Below are positions 44,811 to 53,587 of a stretch of 64,000 nucleotides of DNA, piece after piece (the first letter of the stretch is position 1; each line of letters begins with the position of its first letter). This stretch comes from JBDKJS01 sp039806065 (GTDB lineage Bacteria > Bacteroidota > Bacteroidia > AKYH767-A > 2013-40CM-41-45): contig JBDKJS010000083.1 of NCBI GenBank assembly GCA_039806065.1, positions 1 to 64,000 on the forward strand, read 5' to 3'. The notes beneath the pieces are model-generated. The model worked only from the letters and a program-made list of their open reading frames with translations. It did not search any database and was not told where the DNA came from. The position numbers were made by a program, and so were the translations under genes.

Positions 44811-45986
44811 ATGAATTATAATTTTTTTAGGGCTATTCTAATGGTGAGTATATTTTTATTACTCATTTTATTTCCTTTGCTCAATGACACTTTTCACTTA
44901 ATTAAAGATTTTGAAAATACTGAGAATCGTAAGGTTGCTTCACTTCCGGCATTCAATATTGAATTATTAGATCCTTATCCAATTGAATTTAACAATTTCT
45001 ATACTGATAATTTCACTATAAGACATAGGCTGATTAAATATTACAATCATTTAAATTTAAAATACTATAAAAAATCGCCACTGCCCAATCAAGTATTAAT
45101 TGGGAAAAATAGTTGGTTGTATTTGGTAGGGAATGAAGTTAATTGCTTTAGAGGCAAACAGCCCTTTACTGAGGCGGAGTTAAAAACGCTTAAATCAGAG
45201 TTTGAATATCGCCAGCAATATTTAGCCACTTTAAACTGTAAATTTTATTTATTAATTGCTCCTGTAAAGGCCAGTATTTATCCTGAAAATTTACCATTAG
45301 GTATGATTCGTTTAATGGGGCTATCATGGGGAGAGCAATTGAATAACTACTTAAGTAAAAATAGCACGGTAAAAACAATTGATTTATTTACTGCGCTTAG
45401 ATCTAATAAATCTGATGGGTTAAATTATTACATGTTAGATAACCATTGGAATCAAAAGGGGGGAATGATAGCTGCCCAAGAGGCGCTTCGCATGGTAAAG
45501 AAAGATTTGTTACCATTGGATACTATCAACCTAGCCGATTATGAATTAAAGGATTCCATGGTGAATAGTGGCAACTTGGCCATGATGCTTTCAAACACAA
45601 AGATATTTAATGATAGCGTGTTTTATTACCATCCCGTTCATGGTTATCAATCGGTAGAAAAAGAAAAAGTGGGTTATCCTCCTGTGGATCAATTTGCCTA
45701 TGCATCAGAATATGAATATGTGCGTGAAACAAAGGGGGATAAAAAATTAAAGCTCTTAATGATTTCAGATTCTTTTGGTGCCAATATTTTCACCTTCCTT
45801 TCTGAGAGTTTTGGGCGGAGTGTAAAAATTTTTGATGCCTGGCAGTACAAGTTGAATGAAAACATTGTGGCAGCAGAAAAACCTGATGTAGTCATGGTGG
45901 TTGCTTTAGAATCGAACATAAAGAACTTGCTTCGTTATTTATCCAATAAAAATGTTGGTGATAGCATACAAGTGAATGCAAACTAA
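44811..45986 (+). CDS. AlgX/AlgJ-like SGNH-type acetyltransferase, membrane-anchored
   Basis: 391 aa. N-terminal signal anchor (residues 6-25), then a periplasmic domain of the AlgX/AlgJ/DltD-related family. The catalytic triad pattern known from AlgX is visible: D210-x-H212 in LDNHWNQKG and the nucleophile S321 in SDSFGAN. The GKNSWLYLVGNEV and FYLLIAPVKASIYPE segments are typical of the family. It would take acetyl groups supplied by the MBOAT protein and place them on a glycan. Translationally linked to the MBOAT gene (3 nt gap). Confidence 0.88.
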   Translation: MNYNFFRAILMVSIFLLLILFPLLNDTFHLIKDFENTENRKVASLPAFNIELLDPYPIEFNNFYTDNFTIRHRLIKYYNHLNLKYYKKSPLPNQVLIGKNSWLYLVGNEVNCFRGKQPFTEAELKTLKSEFEYRQQYLATLNCKFYLLIAPVKASIYPENLPLGMIRLMGLSWGEQLNNYLSKNSTVKTIDLFTALRSNKSDGLNYYMLDNHWNQKGGMIAAQEALRMVKKDLLPLDTINLADYELKDSMVNSGNLAMMLSNTKIFNDSVFYYHPVHGYQSVEKEKVGYPPVDQFAYASEYEYVRETKGDKKLKLLMISDSFGANIFTFLSESFGRSVKIFDAWQYKLNENIVAAEKPDVVMVVALESNIKNLLRYLSNKNVGDSIQVNAN

Positions 45987-46036
45987 CGGTGATGTAATAT
46001 TTTAAGCCATGTTGAACGGTGCTTTGACTGTGCTAC

Positions 46037-46097
46037 TAGCCCCGATAGTAGCGGACTGCCCTTCAGCTAGCTGAAGGCAGGGAGCGAATAGCGGGAA
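46037..46097 (+). ncRNA. structured palindromic intergenic element (Flavo-1-like?)
   Basis: TAGCCCCGATAGTAGCGG ... AGCGAATAGCGGGAA encloses a strong inner hairpin. CTGCC (46056-46060) pairs with GGCAG (46076-46080), and TTCAG/CTGAA closes a CTAG loop; outer CCCG (46041-46044) pairs with CGGG (46092-46095). Elements with the same flanks (AGCCCCGAT...AGCGGGA) are scattered between genes of Bacteroidota. I recall the Rfam motif Flavo-1 as a possible match but cannot verify it here. It is G+C-rich compared with its surroundings and lies 50 nt after the AlgX-like gene. Confidence 0.5.
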
Positions 46098-46134
46098 TGG
46101 TAGGTTGAAGAGGTGCGTTAGGGTGCTGCTCCAA

Positions 46135-46163
46135 CAAAAAAGCCGCTATGGTGTGTAGCGACT
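46135..46163 (-). terminator. terminator of the acyl-CoA dehydrogenase gene
   Basis: Minus-strand arms AAGTCGCTA and TAGCGGCTT (9 pairs, one T-G wobble) with a 7-nt loop, followed by TTTT and TG. It lies 33 nt after the dehydrogenase stop codon. Confidence 0.8.
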
Positions 46164-46195
46164 TAATAATTGTATTATAATTTAATATTTATACT

Positions 46196-47335
46196 TTATG
46201 ATAGTATTTGCCGGGCTATCACTATTTTTTGTACTTCGCTGGTGCCTTCATAGATCTGAGTGATTTTTGCATCGCGCATAAGTCGTTCAACATGAAATTC
46301 TTTTACATAGCCATAGCCTCCATGAATTTGAACGGCTTCTACAGTATGTTTCATGGCAATGGTGCTTGCGTATAGTTTGGCTTGTGCTGCTGCAGTGGTA
46401 TAGTCAAGGTGATTGTCTTTCAACCAAGCTGCTTTAAGGCAAAGGAGGCGAGCTGCTTCAATATCAGTGGCCATGTCGGCTAATTTAAATTGAATGGCTT
46501 GATGTTGTGAAATGGTTTTGCCGAATGCTTTTCTTTCTTTGCTATAGGCAAGGGCTAATTCATAAGCCCCGCTGGCAATGCCAAGTGCTTGGGATGCAAT
46601 GCCTATGCGACCACCGGTAAGTGTTTTCATGGCAAATTTAAAACCGAAGCCGTCATCGCCTATTCTATTTGCTTTTGGTACTTTGACATCGGTAAACATG
46701 AGTGAATGGGTATCACTTCCTCTGATTCCCAATTTATTTTCTTTAGGTCCTACAGTAAATCCTGGCATGCCTTTTTCAACAATAAGGCAGTTGATCCCCT
46801 TATGGCCTTTGGCTACATCGGTTTGGGCCATTACAAGGTAATATTGGGCGCTACTTCCGTTGGTAATCCAATTTTTAGTTCCATTGAGTATGTAGTGATC
46901 ACCCGCATCAATGGCGGTGGTAGCTTGCGAGGTAGCATCGCTGCCGGCTTCAGGTTCACTAAGGCAAAAGGCGCCTATCACTTTACCAGTGGCCATTGGG
47001 GTGAGGTATTTTTGCTTTTGTTCTTCGGTTCCAAAGGTTTCGAGGCCCCAGCACACAAGTGAGTTGTTTACACTCATTATTACGGAGCAGCTTGCATCCA
47101 CTTTGCTAAGTTCTTCCATAGCCAATACATAGCTTATGGTGTCCATCCCGCCTCCGCCATATTTAGGGCTCACCATCATACCAAGAAAGCCAAGCTCTCC
47201 CATTCGTTTTACTTGATCGGTCGGAAACTTTTGATGTTCATCGCGCTCAATAACACCTGGCTTCAATTCGTTTTGAGCAAAATCGCGAGCGGCTTGTTGA
47301 ATCATTAAATGTTCTTCAGAAAGTTGAAATAGCAT
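46196..47335 (-). CDS. acyl-CoA dehydrogenase
   Basis: 379 aa flavoenzyme of short/medium-chain type that introduces the alpha-beta double bond in acyl-CoA. N-terminal LSEEHLMIQQAARDFAQNEL, FAD-site segments CLSEPEAGSDA and TNGSSAQYYLVMAQTD, and the C-terminal QIYEGTSEVQKIVIARQIL with E363 at the position of the catalytic base. Single gene with its own terminator and a palindromic site upstream (47402-47417). Chain-length preference cannot be read from the sequence. Confidence 0.95.
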   Translation of the reverse strand: MLFQLSEEHLMIQQAARDFAQNELKPGVIERDEHQKFPTDQVKRMGELGFLGMMVSPKYGGGGMDTISYVLAMEELSKVDASCSVIMSVNNSLVCWGLETFGTEEQKQKYLTPMATGKVIGAFCLSEPEAGSDATSQATTAIDAGDHYILNGTKNWITNGSSAQYYLVMAQTDVAKGHKGINCLIVEKGMPGFTVGPKENKLGIRGSDTHSLMFTDVKVPKANRIGDDGFGFKFAMKTLTGGRIGIASQALGIASGAYELALAYSKERKAFGKTISQHQAIQFKLADMATDIEAARLLCLKAAWLKDNHLDYTTAAAQAKLYASTIAMKHTVEAVQIHGGYGYVKEFHVERLMRDAKITQIYEGTSEVQKIVIARQILS

Positions 47336-47401
47336 AAAAATATTTTGTTGAATGAATAGTATTAATTGATAAGTAATCGGCTCAACATGGAGAGCTATTA
47401 C

Positions 47402-47417
47402 TTATGTACAAACATAA
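47402..47417 (-). promoter_or_regulatory. palindrome overlapping a -7 element upstream of acyl-CoA dehydrogenase
   Basis: TTATGT-ACAA-ACATAA on the plus strand is a perfect 6-bp inverted repeat with a 4-nt spacer. On the minus strand it contains TATGTTTG (47416-47409), an exact TAnnTTTG -7 element oriented toward the dehydrogenase gene 73 nt away. The arrangement suggests an operator that blocks the promoter, for example for a TetR-type fatty-acid regulator. No -33 TTG is obvious. Confidence 0.45.
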
Positions 47418-47476
47418 AATATTTTTGGTGATTATGCAGCTACTACTGATGAATTTAACTACTTAAAACTGATGTA

Positions 47477-48388
47477 TTAAAATGCAAAGCCAGCATTAAT
47501 TCCGGCCACTGTACTTCGTGTGAGGCCATCAGGCCTTGCTTGCCTTACAGTCAATGGCGCAGCGATGAAGGCTTGAAGCCGGATTTTGTTTGAGGGCTGA
47601 AAGCCCAATTGGATATTGGCATTGAGGGTGAGGCCTTTGCTACCATTTATTGTTTCTCGGTTTTTATCTAAGTTAAGATAAGTGTCATTGGCAATGTGGT
47701 AAATGGGCAACAGTGAAGGTGTGATGCTCCATTTTGTAGTTAGTGATTGGCGCCATGCCATTCGGAGAAGTAAGTCTGCTGCTCGGTTAAATTGATTGGT
47801 ACTGTTAAACGCCACTATTTGGTTAAATTGAATTTGATTGATGGCAAGGTAGGAGTTTTTATTTTGTGTGAGTGGCTGCTGAAAGCCTAATGTTAATTCC
47901 AAATTACGATAATTGTATATATAGCTTAATAATAAATCAAATGTTCCTAATGAAGACTGGTAATCCATTGGTAAGGGGGCATTCTGCCTGGTTCTATTTG
48001 CATTGTTAGCGGGGACTTTAATCCCTAAAATAAATTGATGCCGCTGGGAGGTGCGGTATTGGTAATTAAAAATAAGATCTGATAGGCCTGAAAGGGAAAT
48101 ATTGTTCCCGGTTTGATTAATGGCGCTAACCTTAGTAGCTATGGTATGGTATTGATTAATTTTATAGGCGTATTCCAGATGAATGGTTGTGGCAGTAATA
48201 TTATTATCAGCCTGGCCAATAACAGCGCCTATACTAAGCAGGTGGGCATGCTGCACAGTGTCTTCATGATGTGATTGGGTGCCGGGCATGGTACAAAGGC
48301 CAGCATCGCTGCAGCCTTGTGCCTTTGCAGTATGGAATGCGAGCAGGCTAAGGCAAGTAAAACATGTGATTAGGGTAAGTAATTTCAT
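47477..48388 (-). CDS. outer-membrane beta-barrel protein with His-rich mature N-terminus
   Basis: 303 aa. Signal peptide (residues 1-23, ending AKAQ), then a mature N-terminus with two cysteines and clustered histidines (GCSDAGLCTMPG, HHED, HAH), followed by alternating amphipathic strands of a 10-14 strand barrel ending in Phe (AGINAGFAF), the usual outer-membrane C-terminus. I do not recognise a named family; similar Bacteroidota proteins are annotated as transporters. The His/Cys N-terminus could bind a metal ion. It follows the secreted lysyl oxidase gene on the same strand, although a terminator separates them. Confidence 0.7.
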   Translation of the reverse strand: MKLLTLITCFTCLSLLAFHTAKAQGCSDAGLCTMPGTQSHHEDTVQHAHLLSIGAVIGQADNNITATTIHLEYAYKINQYHTIATKVSAINQTGNNISLSGLSDLIFNYQYRTSQRHQFILGIKVPANNANRTRQNAPLPMDYQSSLGTFDLLLSYIYNYRNLELTLGFQQPLTQNKNSYLAINQIQFNQIVAFNSTNQFNRAADLLLRMAWRQSLTTKWSITPSLLPIYHIANDTYLNLDKNRETINGSKGLTLNANIQLGFQPSNKIRLQAFIAAPLTVRQARPDGLTRSTVAGINAGFAF

Positions 48389-48397
48389 AGAGATAAA

Positions 48398-48427
48398 AAA
48401 AGAGCAGCTTGTATTAGCTGCTCTTTT
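48398..48427 (-). terminator. terminator of the lysyl oxidase gene
   Basis: Perfect 12-bp inverted repeat AAAAGAGCAGCT/AGCTGCTCTTTT with a 6-nt loop; on the minus strand it is followed by further T residues. It lies 17 nt after the stop codon at 48445, before the next gene. Confidence 0.9.
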
Positions 48428-48444
48428 AACGTAATTATTAGAAA

Positions 48445-50790
48445 TTAATTTTTAGCGAATTTAGCTGTGCCTATTTTATTTCCATCATTCAAGAGGATGT
48501 AATAAATTCCTTGTGAAAGATTGCTAACATCAGCAGTGTACCAATTATTAGCACCAGGAACTATGGCTACACTAATGGCGCGGCCTGCTGCATCATACAC
48601 ATTTAGGCTTGTGAGCTTTTTATCAAGATTGCCAAGATTAATTTTAATCTGATCTTTAGCCGGATTAGGCTGAATGGCTATGGTTATTTGTTTTACATAA
48701 TTAGGCAATGCAGTGGGTACAACATTTAGGCAGCCTCCGGTTACTTGATGTAAGGTTTGCTCGCTATTGTGATTGATGACATCAGTAATACTGCTAATAC
48801 AAACGGTGCTATCTATGATTGCATTGTAGTAAACGCGAACCAGCGGTTGCATATTAGGCGATCTATTAAGTGCACTATCGGGTATTGAAAGACCAAATAT
48901 TTGATTGGTTCCATTGATATTAAAAGTACTAACTGGATAATCATTAACATCAGCAAGGCTAACTACTCCAGAAATGGTGATCCCACTCATGGTAAATTGG
49001 TATGCTTTAATATCGGCAGAAGGGGAAGTAATACCAATATCAACATAACCAGCACTTGTATTTATTCCCATGATGCTCAGGCTCACGGTATCGTATGGGT
49101 TGGTGATGTTGCGAGGGAAATTGCAATAGTTAGCAATGACTACCCCAGGGAAATTGGTGTGATTTTGGGCGCGGCACCAGTTAGCTAGCTGTGCGTCATA
49201 AACAGTGAGCGATCCATCGCCATTTAAATCATTGCAAGATGCAGGGGTAGTAGCATTGGCTTCAATTAAACTACCGTAAGTTGCTACATCCGTTTCATCA
49301 AGAGATTGGTCTACATACACATCGCCATATTTAGCAGCGCCATTACATACGCCATTACAATCTACTTGAGCTAGGCCGCCCGGAATTCCCGCACAATCCA
49401 CGTAAGGAGTACAACCCGGAAGGAAGGAGAAACTAGGAACGCCATTAGCATTTCTTAAAATTCTGATACAAATCTGGAGGGCATTATTGGCAAAGTTCAT
49501 TTCCATTCTACCGAGAGCATCAGGCAGATTATATTGGTTTACTGCAACTGCCATTCTATAATCACCATCGGGGACATCCGTTACATCAAGCCACTGACAT
49601 TGTGTGCCGGCACCATACACATCGTAACAACCTGAAGAGATTCCCATGTTTCCACAAGTATATTGCCCGCTACCACAAAGATCCATCACGCAAAAACCAT
49701 TTTTATGACCGGCTGGAATTAAATTTCCATCCATATCGTATAATCTATAATCACCATAGCCTGAGTAGTGGGTGTGATTGTGGCAATTCACCGTATTAAA
49801 CATTCCGGGATTTGCATTAGGATTTCCGATATAATAATCTTGGGTGCCTACATTATCAATTTTAGAAGAGAATCGCAATACATAGCGTTGCCCATATCCT
49901 GTAACACAGCCTTCATTTACATCGCAGCCACTAGTGGTGTGTGTAGTTATGCTCATACTTTGTACCAAAGCCAGTGAATCAAATTTTAAGTCTGGACCAC
50001 TGCAAATAGGGTTTGGTGGATAGGCGCAGCTACCATCATCTATTACAGCAAGCGGATTGTAGTTACATGCGGTTACGTCCATACAACCTTGAATGGGCCC
50101 TGTATAGGATAAATTAAAGTTGATGGCCCCAGCGCAATCATTGTTAAAATCGCCAATACGAATATAGTAAGTGGTGCCAGCAGCGAGGGCTACATTTAAC
50201 ACTGCTTGTGTGCCACAGGCGCCATCATCATTGAAAGCATAAGTACCTGGAGGACCATCTACATAAGGGGGGGGAGGACAGTTGGAATAAACATAAACTG
50301 AAGTATTGCAAGAGTTGGTGCCACAAGTAGAAATATTAAAGTTACCGGTAGTATCAGCAGTAAAAACATACCAAGTTTCATCTAGGTTAGTAGTGGAGCT
50401 GCCATAGTTTAATGGGATTGGGTTGGTACAATAAGTTCCTGCTGGACAATTCAGCGGCACAGTCATACTGGCTCCAAAAGCATTTCCCGAACCAATTACA
50501 GCGCCATCAAGATAAACCCAAAAACCACCCGGGGCATATATGCCATCGCCAAACTGATCATAGATAGTAAATGTTACACAGTCATTTTCTGGAATACAAA
50601 TAGTATCACCAATTTCATTCCCATTGGCAATTACAGTACCATTAAAATCATTTAGTGACCATGTGGTTTCATAGGCCCAAGCATCAGGTACTATTTGAAT
50701 AATAACCTCTTTTGTACCGGCACCACACTGCGCCTGCAGTTGTACAAAAGCCATGCATAAGCAGCAAAATAAAAATAGATGTTTTTTCAT
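48445..50790 (-). CDS. T9SS-secreted lysyl oxidase family protein with dockerin-like and cohesin-like modules
   Basis: 781 aa. Signal peptide 1-20. Residues about 28-115 and 115-232 are beta-domains, the second like a PPC domain. At 236-256 lies the GCMD..ACNYNP..DDGSC motif common in Bacteroidota surface proteins. Residues about 268-443 are a lysyl oxidase domain: copper histidines H337, H339 and H341 (CHNHTH), K363 in GHKNGFC and Y392 in CYDVYGAGTQCQW. By my alignment these match human LOX H292/H294/H296, K320 and Y355, the last two forming the lysyl-tyrosyl-quinone cofactor. A dockerin-like calcium loop (DLNGDGSLTVYDAQL, 521-535), a cohesin-like beta-domain (about 560-690) and a T9SS type A sorting domain (about 701-781) follow. 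Likely a surface or secreted copper amine oxidase acting on protein lysines. Confidence 0.88.
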   Translation of the reverse strand: MKKHLFLFCCLCMAFVQLQAQCGAGTKEVIIQIVPDAWAYETTWSLNDFNGTVIANGNEIGDTICIPENDCVTFTIYDQFGDGIYAPGGFWVYLDGAVIGSGNAFGASMTVPLNCPAGTYCTNPIPLNYGSSTTNLDETWYVFTADTTGNFNISTCGTNSCNTSVYVYSNCPPPPYVDGPPGTYAFNDDGACGTQAVLNVALAAGTTYYIRIGDFNNDCAGAINFNLSYTGPIQGCMDVTACNYNPLAVIDDGSCAYPPNPICSGPDLKFDSLALVQSMSITTHTTSGCDVNEGCVTGYGQRYVLRFSSKIDNVGTQDYYIGNPNANPGMFNTVNCHNHTHYSGYGDYRLYDMDGNLIPAGHKNGFCVMDLCGSGQYTCGNMGISSGCYDVYGAGTQCQWLDVTDVPDGDYRMAVAVNQYNLPDALGRMEMNFANNALQICIRILRNANGVPSFSFLPGCTPYVDCAGIPGGLAQVDCNGVCNGAAKYGDVYVDQSLDETDVATYGSLIEANATTPASCNDLNGDGSLTVYDAQLANWCRAQNHTNFPGVVIANYCNFPRNITNPYDTVSLSIMGINTSAGYVDIGITSPSADIKAYQFTMSGITISGVVSLADVNDYPVSTFNINGTNQIFGLSIPDSALNRSPNMQPLVRVYYNAIIDSTVCISSITDVINHNSEQTLHQVTGGCLNVVPTALPNYVKQITIAIQPNPAKDQIKINLGNLDKKLTSLNVYDAAGRAISVAIVPGANNWYTADVSNLSQGIYYILLNDGNKIGTAKFAKN

Positions 50791-50999
50791 TGATAGATTA
50801 GATTAACAATTCTTAGATAAAAAGCTGAAGGCAAATGCCATCAATTCACAATCGATAAAACTACACAAAGTTTTGAACCTGAGCAATAATTTCACTAAAA
50901 GATTAGAATATTTCAGTAAAAAAATAGTTTTAAACATCGCTAACTCGATCTCTTTGCCACCGTTCAAAGGCATTTAAAGTATTACTTAGTCATATAAAC

Positions 51000-53504
51000 T
51001 TGAAATTACTGTTTAAAGTATTAAAATGGACATCACTTGCTTTTGGGGTAGGCATTGTACTGCTAATATTGGCTAGTTGGTTGTTTGAATCGAGCATTAA
51101 TAAATTAGTGATTAACCAGGTGAATAAAACATTAGCTGTACCCATAGCAGTGGATCAGGTATCGCTATCGCTATGGCGCCATTTCCCTTATGCTGCTGTG
51201 CAACTAACAGATGTGAGCATGGAAGGGACTCTAGGCCAAAAGGATAAGCCGTTATTGAAGGCGGGCAGCGTGTCATTGCTTTTTGACCTTAGTGCACTTT
51301 GGAATAATTCGATAAATTTTAAAAAAATTATTTTGAGGGATGGGATGGTGAATATTTGCTTTGATCAACAAGGGAAGGACAACTATCACTTTTGGAAAAC
51401 AGATACTACGGCCAATAGCAGTACTAACTTATCGCTTCAGGAAGTGATATTAGAACAAATGCAAATTGGCTATGACCACCCCAAGCTTGTTCAATCGGTT
51501 TTGGTTTTCACTGATAGACTAAAGCTCAAAGGGAGTTTGGCGAATGAGGTTTTTAACATGGAGGCAGTTGGGGCATTGGTAGTAAAAAAGTTAAACGTAG
51601 CATCCCAACATTTTTTGAAGGAGCAGCAATTAGAGATAGAACTGAACATAAAAAATGATAATCAAAAGCATGTTTTTGAGTTTAAAAAATCAGTTGTCAG
51701 TATCAAAGATTTATCCTTAATACTTAGTGGAAAGATAAAGTATGAACCGGTGATTAGTTATGAGTTAGCAATAAATAGTGCCGAAGCATCGCTTGGAGCA
51801 TTATTAGCATTACTTCCCGGGGTTGATGTTTCTTTCTTGCAAAAAATAAATGCTACAGGTCAAATTAAATCCAACAGCACCATTACCAGTAACCATCAGA
51901 GTCAAGGCCTCCTGATAAACACCCTATTTGAGGTTAGTGATGGAGCCATAGCGCCACCAGAAAGTAAGGAGTCCTTAACTGCAATTAATGGAAGCGGAAA
52001 ATTTATTTGGAATATTGAAACTGGAGGATCATTGCATATAAACAAGCTAAAGGCACAAGCAGGATCAAATCCACTGGAGGCATCTTTGAGTATCCAAAAT
52101 TTTAAAAATCCCATTTTAAAACTTTATTTACGAACGGCTATAGAACTATCACTACTCAAACCTTGGCTTCGCAATCAAAGCATCAGCGATCTTTCAGGAA
52201 AACTCATAGCCGATATTAATTACAATGGCCCAATAGCCAATATTAAGCAACAGCTAGCCGACCATAGTTACACCAACCATGCATCAGGGACCATCCAACT
52301 AAGGGATGTTTCTATTTCCATTGCAAATAACCATTTGGCGTACAATAGAATCAACGGGCACTTTAAGCTTAACAACCACAATCTAGAAATAGTGCAGTTA
52401 AGTGGATATGCTGGCAGTACGGATGTGATGATTACTGGTGAAATGAAAAATTTTTTAGCTTATTTGCTATTGCCCAATCAGCACATTGAATGTGATGGGA
52501 GTATCAATAGCCAACACCTGTTTTTGGATGAGTGGTTAACTAATTATGGGGCCAGTTCCAATAACGAAACTGCCTATAAATTAAAAATTAGTGATAGAAT
52601 AAAAGCCAACCTAGCCATCAGCATAGGTAAGCTTACCTTTAGAAAATTTGAAGCTGCACGCATCAGCGGTCAACTTTCTCTTACCAACCAAATAATCAGA
52701 GGGCAACAATTAAAATTTGCGGCCATGCAGGGTTTAATTGGTATGGATGCAGTAATAAGTGCAGAAAGCGAAGATGATATTATAACAAAATGCGATGCTG
52801 CCATCACTAATTTAGACATAACCCAATTATTTTACCAATTAGAAAATTTTGATCAACAAACACTCACAGATAAAAATTTAAAAGGAAAGGTTGATGCTGC
52901 TGTTAGTTTTAGCAGCCATTGGACACCAGCACTTGACAATATGCCTGCAAGTACCCAAGCAGGGATATCACTCACCATTCGAAATGGTGAGCTAAATAAT
53001 TTTGCTCCAATACAAGCTATGAGCAAGTACTTAAAATTAGCTGACTTAAAAAACATCAGGTTCAACACCTTGAAAAATAATATATCAATAAGCAATAGAA
53101 AAGTATACATTCCGCAAATGGAAATAGCCAGCAGTGCAATCAACATTACAGCTAGCGGGGTACATGATTTTGACAATAATGTAGATTATAGCATTAAATT
53201 ATTACTTAGTGATGTGTTGGGGAAAAAAGCCAAATCTTCCATAACCGAATTTGGGGCCATTCAAGATGATGGACTAGGCAGATCTCAGTTATTTTTAAGC
53301 ATGAAAGGCAAAGTGGATGATCCAAAGTTTAGCTACGATAGAAAAGCAGTAGCCGAAAAAATAAAAGTGGACGTGGCCAAAGATGCCACCAATATTAAGA
53401 ATGCATTAAAAGAAGATTTTAATCTTTTGAAAGGGAAACAAAATAAAACAACCAACCCCCCATCAAAAAAGGAAGAGCTAGAATTAGACTTAGAAGAGGA
53501 GTAG
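51000..53504 (+). CDS. AsmA-like family protein
   Basis: 834 aa starting at TTG 51000 (MKLLFKVLKWTSLAFG). The start is supported by the transmembrane helix that follows at once (about 10-30); no ATG precedes it. Residues 30-75 match the AsmA N-terminus (NKTLAVPIAVDQVSLSLWRHFPYAAVQLTDV), and a long repetitive beta-sheet region follows to a C-terminal AsmA-like portion (about 640-790). The last 60 residues are charged (EELELDLEEE). AsmA-like proteins are proposed to form lipid-transfer bridges across the periplasm. Single gene; divergent from the lysyl oxidase. Confidence 0.85.
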   Translation: MKLLFKVLKWTSLAFGVGIVLLILASWLFESSINKLVINQVNKTLAVPIAVDQVSLSLWRHFPYAAVQLTDVSMEGTLGQKDKPLLKAGSVSLLFDLSALWNNSINFKKIILRDGMVNICFDQQGKDNYHFWKTDTTANSSTNLSLQEVILEQMQIGYDHPKLVQSVLVFTDRLKLKGSLANEVFNMEAVGALVVKKLNVASQHFLKEQQLEIELNIKNDNQKHVFEFKKSVVSIKDLSLILSGKIKYEPVISYELAINSAEASLGALLALLPGVDVSFLQKINATGQIKSNSTITSNHQSQGLLINTLFEVSDGAIAPPESKESLTAINGSGKFIWNIETGGSLHINKLKAQAGSNPLEASLSIQNFKNPILKLYLRTAIELSLLKPWLRNQSISDLSGKLIADINYNGPIANIKQQLADHSYTNHASGTIQLRDVSISIANNHLAYNRINGHFKLNNHNLEIVQLSGYAGSTDVMITGEMKNFLAYLLLPNQHIECDGSINSQHLFLDEWLTNYGASSNNETAYKLKISDRIKANLAISIGKLTFRKFEAARISGQLSLTNQIIRGQQLKFAAMQGLIGMDAVISAESEDDIITKCDAAITNLDITQLFYQLENFDQQTLTDKNLKGKVDAAVSFSSHWTPALDNMPASTQAGISLTIRNGELNNFAPIQAMSKYLKLADLKNIRFNTLKNNISISNRKVYIPQMEIASSAINITASGVHDFDNNVDYSIKLLLSDVLGKKAKSSITEFGAIQDDGLGRSQLFLSMKGKVDDPKFSYDRKAVAEKIKVDVAKDATNIKNALKEDFNLLKGKQNKTTNPPSKKEELELDLEEE

Positions 53505-53587
53505 CCTACCAACAATATCAATCATTGAGGCTAACCAACTTAATGTTATACAATGAAACTGATTGGAAGATCGTTAAAAGGAATTAA

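Noticed and set aside
46911..47132. Plus-strand frames inside the acyl-CoA dehydrogenase gene
   Set aside because: Shadows of the minus-strand gene without independent features.
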